Assembly: GCA_002374055.1 (NCBI GenBank)
Contig: DFLA01000043.1
Span: 1 to 7,488 of the forward strand
DNA length: 7,488 bases
From: Caryophanales bacterium UBA3631
GTDB taxonomy: Bacteria > Bacillota_I > Bacilli_A > RF39 > UBA660
Direction of reading: 5' to 3'
The notes below the pieces were generated by a model. It did no database searches. It had not been told where the DNA came from and was given only the letters and a program-made list of their open reading frames with translations. A program made the position numbers and the translations under genes. Below, in pieces: positions 4,378-7,488 of the stretch (positions within the stretch are counted from its first letter, which is position 1; each line of letters starts with the position of its first letter).

Positions 4378-5328
4378 ATGTTTTTACAAATAGTATTATT
4401 GATTATAGGTTTTGTTGTTTTAATTAAGGGTGCTGATTTATTTGTTGATAGTGCATCTAGTTTGGCTTTGAATTTTAAATTATCTAAGATGTTAATAGGT
4501 CTTACTATTGTTGCATTTGGTACTAGTGCACCTGAGTTTGCTGTATCAGTTAAGAGTATTATTAGTAATAATTCTGATATGGTTTTAGGTAATGTAATAG
4601 GTAGTAATATTTTGAATATTTTATTAATTGTAGGTTTTTGTTCTTTAATTAAACCTATTAAGGTTAAGAGTAATACTGTAAGAAAAGAGTTACCTATTGT
4701 TATGTTATTTAGTACTTTGTTGTTCTTTTTAATAAAGGATGATTTGTTTGTTAATAGTGTTAACAGTATCAATCGTAATGATGGATTTGTTATTGTTTTA
4801 TTTTTTATGGTATTTGTTTATTATTTAATATCTATTATGAGAAATAAGAAGGATAATAATGTTGATGAATTGGCTAAGTATGGTATTTGTAAATCTATTC
4901 TATTTACTATTTTTGGTATTGTTTGTATTATTCTTGGAAGTAATGTTGTTGTTGATAGTGCCTCTAAAATAGCAAGTTTAATGGGTATTAGTCAAAAGAT
5001 GATAGCTTTGACTGTTGTTGCTTTTGGTACTTCTTTACCTGAGCTTGTTACTAGTATTGTTTCTACTCGTAAGGGTGAACATGAAATACTAGTAGGTAAT
5101 ATTGTTGGTAGTAATATATTTAATATAGGTATTGTTTTAGGTGTACCGGTAGCGCTTTTTGGAGGTATTCAGGCAGTTGGATTTAGTATTATTGATCTAA
5201 TTGTTATGATTGTAAGTGCTATATTACTATTTGTTTTTGCGTATAGGGATCATGAGATACACAGACATGAAGGAATAATTATGTTAGTGTTATTTGTAGT
5301 TTATTATTCGTATGTAATATTTGGTTAG
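4378..5328 (+). CDS. Calcium/sodium-type antiporter, YrbG/CaxA family
   Basis: This integral membrane protein of the cation/Ca2+ exchanger superfamily probably exchanges Ca2+ (or another cation) for Na+ or H+ across the cytoplasmic membrane. I place the start at 4378, where GGAGGG (4366-4371) is 6 nt upstream; this gives 316 residues, normal for the family. The ATG at 4351 falls in the T-box terminator, and the one at 4372 directly abuts the Shine-Dalgarno. About ten hydrophobic helices form two homologous halves. Alpha repeat 1 has GTSAPE (48-53, Glu53) and GNVIGSNILN (71-80). Alpha repeat 2 has GTSLPE (217-222, Glu222) and GNIVGSNIFN (240-249). These Glu residues bind the cation in known exchangers. 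It sits between the Ile T-box and ileS, and its stop TAG is part of the ileS Shine-Dalgarno, so the two genes are translationally close and share the leader. The true substrate is not shown by the sequence. Confidence 0.93.
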   Translation: MFLQIVLLIIGFVVLIKGADLFVDSASSLALNFKLSKMLIGLTIVAFGTSAPEFAVSVKSIISNNSDMVLGNVIGSNILNILLIVGFCSLIKPIKVKSNTVRKELPIVMLFSTLLFFLIKDDLFVNSVNSINRNDGFVIVLFFMVFVYYLISIMRNKKDNNVDELAKYGICKSILFTIFGIVCIILGSNVVVDSASKIASLMGISQKMIALTVVAFGTSLPELVTSIVSTRKGEHEILVGNIVGSNIFNIGIVLGVPVALFGGIQAVGFSIIDLIVMIVSAILLFVFAYRDHEIHRHEGIIMLVLFVVYYSYVIFG

Positions 5329-5338
5329 GAGGATTTTT

Positions 5339-7488
5339 ATGGAATTTAAAGAGTTAAGTAAAAAGAATATAAATGAGGTTGAAAGCGATATTTTAAAAGA
5401 ATGGAAAAGTGTTGATATATTAAAGAAAACAATTGATAATAGAGAAGGATGTAAGGATTTTGTTTTCTATGATGGACCAATTTATGCGAATGCGAAACCC
5501 GGTATTCATCATGTTTTTGCCAAGACTATAAAGGATTCTTTTTGTAAGTATAAGACTATGAAAGGATATAGGGTATTAAGAAAGATTGGTCTTGATACTC
5601 ATGGTTTACCAATTGAGGTTAACGTTGAGAAAAAGTTAGGTTTTAAGTCTAAAGCTGATATTGAGGCATTTGGAGTTGAGAATTTCTGTCATGAATGTAA
5701 TAAGGCTACTGCTACTAATATATCTGAAGTAAATAAGGTAACTGATATGATGGGTCAATTTATTGATTGTGAGAATCCTTATGTTACTTGTTCTAATGAA
5801 TTTATAGAGTCTGAATGGTGGCTAATTAAGCAAATAGCTGATAAGGATTTATTATATTATGGTAATAAGGTTTTATGGTATTGTCCTAGATGTGGTACTG
5901 AGTTATCTGCTAATGAGGTTTCTCAAGGTTATCAAGAGGTTTCTGTTAATTCGTTAATTGTTCCTTTTAAGAAGAAGGATGAGGATGTTTATTTCTTGGC
6001 TTGGACTACTACTGCTTGGACTTTGATGGCTAATGTTGCTTTGTGTGTTAATCCAGAGCTTGATTATGTTAAGGTTGAATCTATGGGGTATAATTTTATT
6101 TTAGCTGAAAGTTTGATGGAAAAGGTATTAGGCGATGATGTTAAAGTTCTTGAAAAGTATAAGGGTTCTGATTTAGTTGGAATGGAATATGAGCAATTAA
6201 TGCCTTTTGTTAAGGTTGAAGGTAATGCATTTAAAGTAATTGCTGACGAGTATGTTAGTGCTGGTGATGGTACTGGTATTGTTCATAATGCTCCTGCTTT
6301 TGGTGAGGATGATAATAGGGTATGTCGTGAAAATGACATTGCTTTTGTTAATCCTGTTGGAGTTGATGGATGTTATACAGAAGGTCCTTGGGCTGGAAGA
6401 CTTGTTACTGATCCAGAATTAGAAATAGATATTATTAAATGGTTAAAGAGTGAAGATAAGTTATTTAAGAAGATTAAGATTACTCATGATTATCCTCATT
6501 GTTGGAGATGTAAAAGTGCTTTAATTTCTTATCCAAAGCCTGCTTGGTATATTGCTACTACTAAGTATAAGGATGTTATTGTAAATGCTAATAAGGCGGT
6601 TAATTGGTATCCTTCTTATGTTGGTGAGAAGAGATTCGCTAATTGGCTTGACAATATGATTGATTGGGGAATTTCTCGTAGTAGATATTGGGGTTGTCCA
6701 ATGCCTATATGGACTTGTAGTTGTGGACATATTGAAGTTATTGGATCTTTAGATGAATTACAAGAAAAAATAATAGAGGATATTAATGTTCGTGATATTG
6801 AACTTCATAGACCTTATGTTGATGATTTACATATTAAGTGTTCTGAGTGTGGTAAGGTAATGAATCGTGTTTTAGATGTTATGGATGTTTGGTTTGATAG
6901 TGGTGCAATGCCTTATGCTCAATATCATTATCCTTTTGAAAATAAGGAGTTATTTGAAAGTCAATTTCCTGCTGATTTTATAGCTGAGGGTGTTGACCAA
7001 ACTCGTGGTTGGTTTAATTCACTATTATGTATTTCTGGTATTGTTAGTGGCAAGTCTAGTTATAAGAATGTTGTTGTTAATGATATGATGTTGGATGCTC
7101 ATGGTAAGAAGATGAGTAAGTCTATTGGTAATATTATTGAGCCAATTGGTATTATGTCTAAGTATGGTGCTGATACTATTAGATGGTATATGTTATATGC
7201 TTCTCCAGTATGGACTCCTTTAAAATTTGATGAAGATGGTGTTAAGGAGATATATTCTAAGTATATTAGTACTTTAAAGAATACTTATTCTTTCTTCCAA
7301 ATGTATGCGAATGCTGATGGTGTTGATCCTAGGGATTATGATATTCCTGTTAGTGAACGTGAGGATATTGATAAATGGTTAATTTCCAAGTTAAATAAAT
7401 TAGTTCGTGATGTTACTAATGCTTTTGAAGAGTATGATTTGAATCGTGTAACTAGATTAGTTATTCCATTTATTAATGATGATTTATC
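5339..7488 (+). CDS. ileS: Isoleucyl-tRNA synthetase, IleRS2-like with GIHH signature, 3'-truncated
   Basis: This class I synthetase charges tRNA-Ile. ATG 5339-5341 has AGGAGG (5327-5332) 6 nt upstream. 716 codons are visible of an expected ~1030, and the frame stays open to the window edge. Family blocks seen include FYDGPIYANAKP (42-53), GLDTHGLPIEV, a CP1 editing domain with TTTAWTLMANVAL (223-235) and GTGIVHNAPAFGEDD (311-325), DVMDVWFDSG, FIAEGVDQTRGWF, and KMSKS (591-595). Cys pairs 182/185, 388/391, 460/462 and 501/504 look like zinc sites. These blocks resemble the clostridial/eukaryote-like IleRS2 type. The oddity is the HIGH signature: residues 55-58 read GIHH (5501-5512), with first and third positions swapped. 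GXHH is reported in IleRS2 enzymes with extreme mupirocin resistance. KMSKS is normal, so the enzyme is probably active. Expression is set by the Ile T-box upstream of the antiporter gene. Confidence 0.96.
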   Translation, partial: MEFKELSKKNINEVESDILKEWKSVDILKKTIDNREGCKDFVFYDGPIYANAKPGIHHVFAKTIKDSFCKYKTMKGYRVLRKIGLDTHGLPIEVNVEKKLGFKSKADIEAFGVENFCHECNKATATNISEVNKVTDMMGQFIDCENPYVTCSNEFIESEWWLIKQIADKDLLYYGNKVLWYCPRCGTELSANEVSQGYQEVSVNSLIVPFKKKDEDVYFLAWTTTAWTLMANVALCVNPELDYVKVESMGYNFILAESLMEKVLGDDVKVLEKYKGSDLVGMEYEQLMPFVKVEGNAFKVIADEYVSAGDGTGIVHNAPAFGEDDNRVCRENDIAFVNPVGVDGCYTEGPWAGRLVTDPELEIDIIKWLKSEDKLFKKIKITHDYPHCWRCKSALISYPKPAWYIATTKYKDVIVNANKAVNWYPSYVGEKRFANWLDNMIDWGISRSRYWGCPMPIWTCSCGHIEVIGSLDELQEKIIEDINVRDIELHRPYVDDLHIKCSECGKVMNRVLDVMDVWFDSGAMPYAQYHYPFENKELFESQFPADFIAEGVDQTRGWFNSLLCISGIVSGKSSYKNVVVNDMMLDAHGKKMSKSIGNIIEPIGIMSKYGADTIRWYMLYASPVWTPLKFDEDGVKEIYSKYISTLKNTYSFFQMYANADGVDPRDYDIPVSEREDIDKWLISKLNKLVRDVTNAFEEYDLNRVTRLVIPFINDDL

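Noticed and set aside
4314..4772. Minus-strand 152-codon ORF
   Set aside because: It lies antisense to the T-box and the antiporter gene. The plus-strand frame has clear GTSAPE and GNxxGSN motifs; the minus frame has no ribosome site and no recognisable domain.
6240..6422. Plus-strand 60-codon Leu/Met-rich ORF within ileS
   Set aside because: Out-of-frame reading of GTT/GAT-rich ileS codons; the ileS frame holds the editing-domain motif here.
6521..6730. Minus-strand 69-codon ORF within ileS
   Set aside because: A reverse-strand shadow of conserved ileS sequence with no ribosome site.

Overview
This window is A+T-rich DNA from a low-GC, walled Gram-positive bacterium. It carries sepF and divIVA, a T-box leader, strong purine-rich Shine-Dalgarno sites, tRNA genes with encoded CCA ends, and sigma-A-type promoters with 17-bp spacers. 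Tryptophan is written TGG and TGA acts as a stop, so the code is standard. The gene types suit Bacillota (Bacilli or clostridial relatives), but the species cannot be named from sequence reading alone.

Layout. 2-1270 (+): 3' nine-tenths of asnS (asparaginyl-tRNA synthetase), closed by a terminator hairpin. 1330-1649: an unannotated cassette that looks like a complete type I toxin-antitoxin locus. It has a near-consensus promoter, a 25-residue hydrophobic peptide with its Shine-Dalgarno site in a hairpin, and a convergent antisense RNA of about 115 nt with its own near-consensus promoter and a hairpin/U-tract terminator just after the toxin stop codon. 1650-1770 is A+T-rich and I see nothing assignable in it. 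1773-2032: promoter, tRNA-Asn(GTT), tRNA-Glu(TTC), terminator. 2046-2429 (+): unknown three-helix membrane protein, tail-to-tail and overlapping by 4 bp with 2426-3055 (-), a zinc-ribbon/DUF2628-like membrane protein. 3195-3611 (+): sepF. 3688-4155 (+): divIVA with a shortened N-terminus. 4170-4365 (+): isoleucine-type T-box leader. 4378-5328 (+): YrbG/CaxA-type calcium/cation antiporter. 5339-7488 (+): 5' 716 codons of ileS, running off the window.

The right half resembles the conserved division cluster in which sepF and divIVA precede ileS, but ylmG and ylmH are absent and an antiporter sits between the Ile T-box and ileS. Starvation for charged tRNA-Ile should therefore induce both the antiporter and IleRS. 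The IleRS has its class I signature HIGH replaced by GIHH (residues 55-58). This is the swapped GXHH form reported for mupirocin-hyper-resistant IleRS2 enzymes, so the gene probably encodes intrinsic high-level mupirocin resistance.

The two most notable items are the uncatalogued-looking type I toxin-antitoxin cassette (1330-1649) and the GIHH-type IleRS under T-box control with a co-transcribed antiporter.
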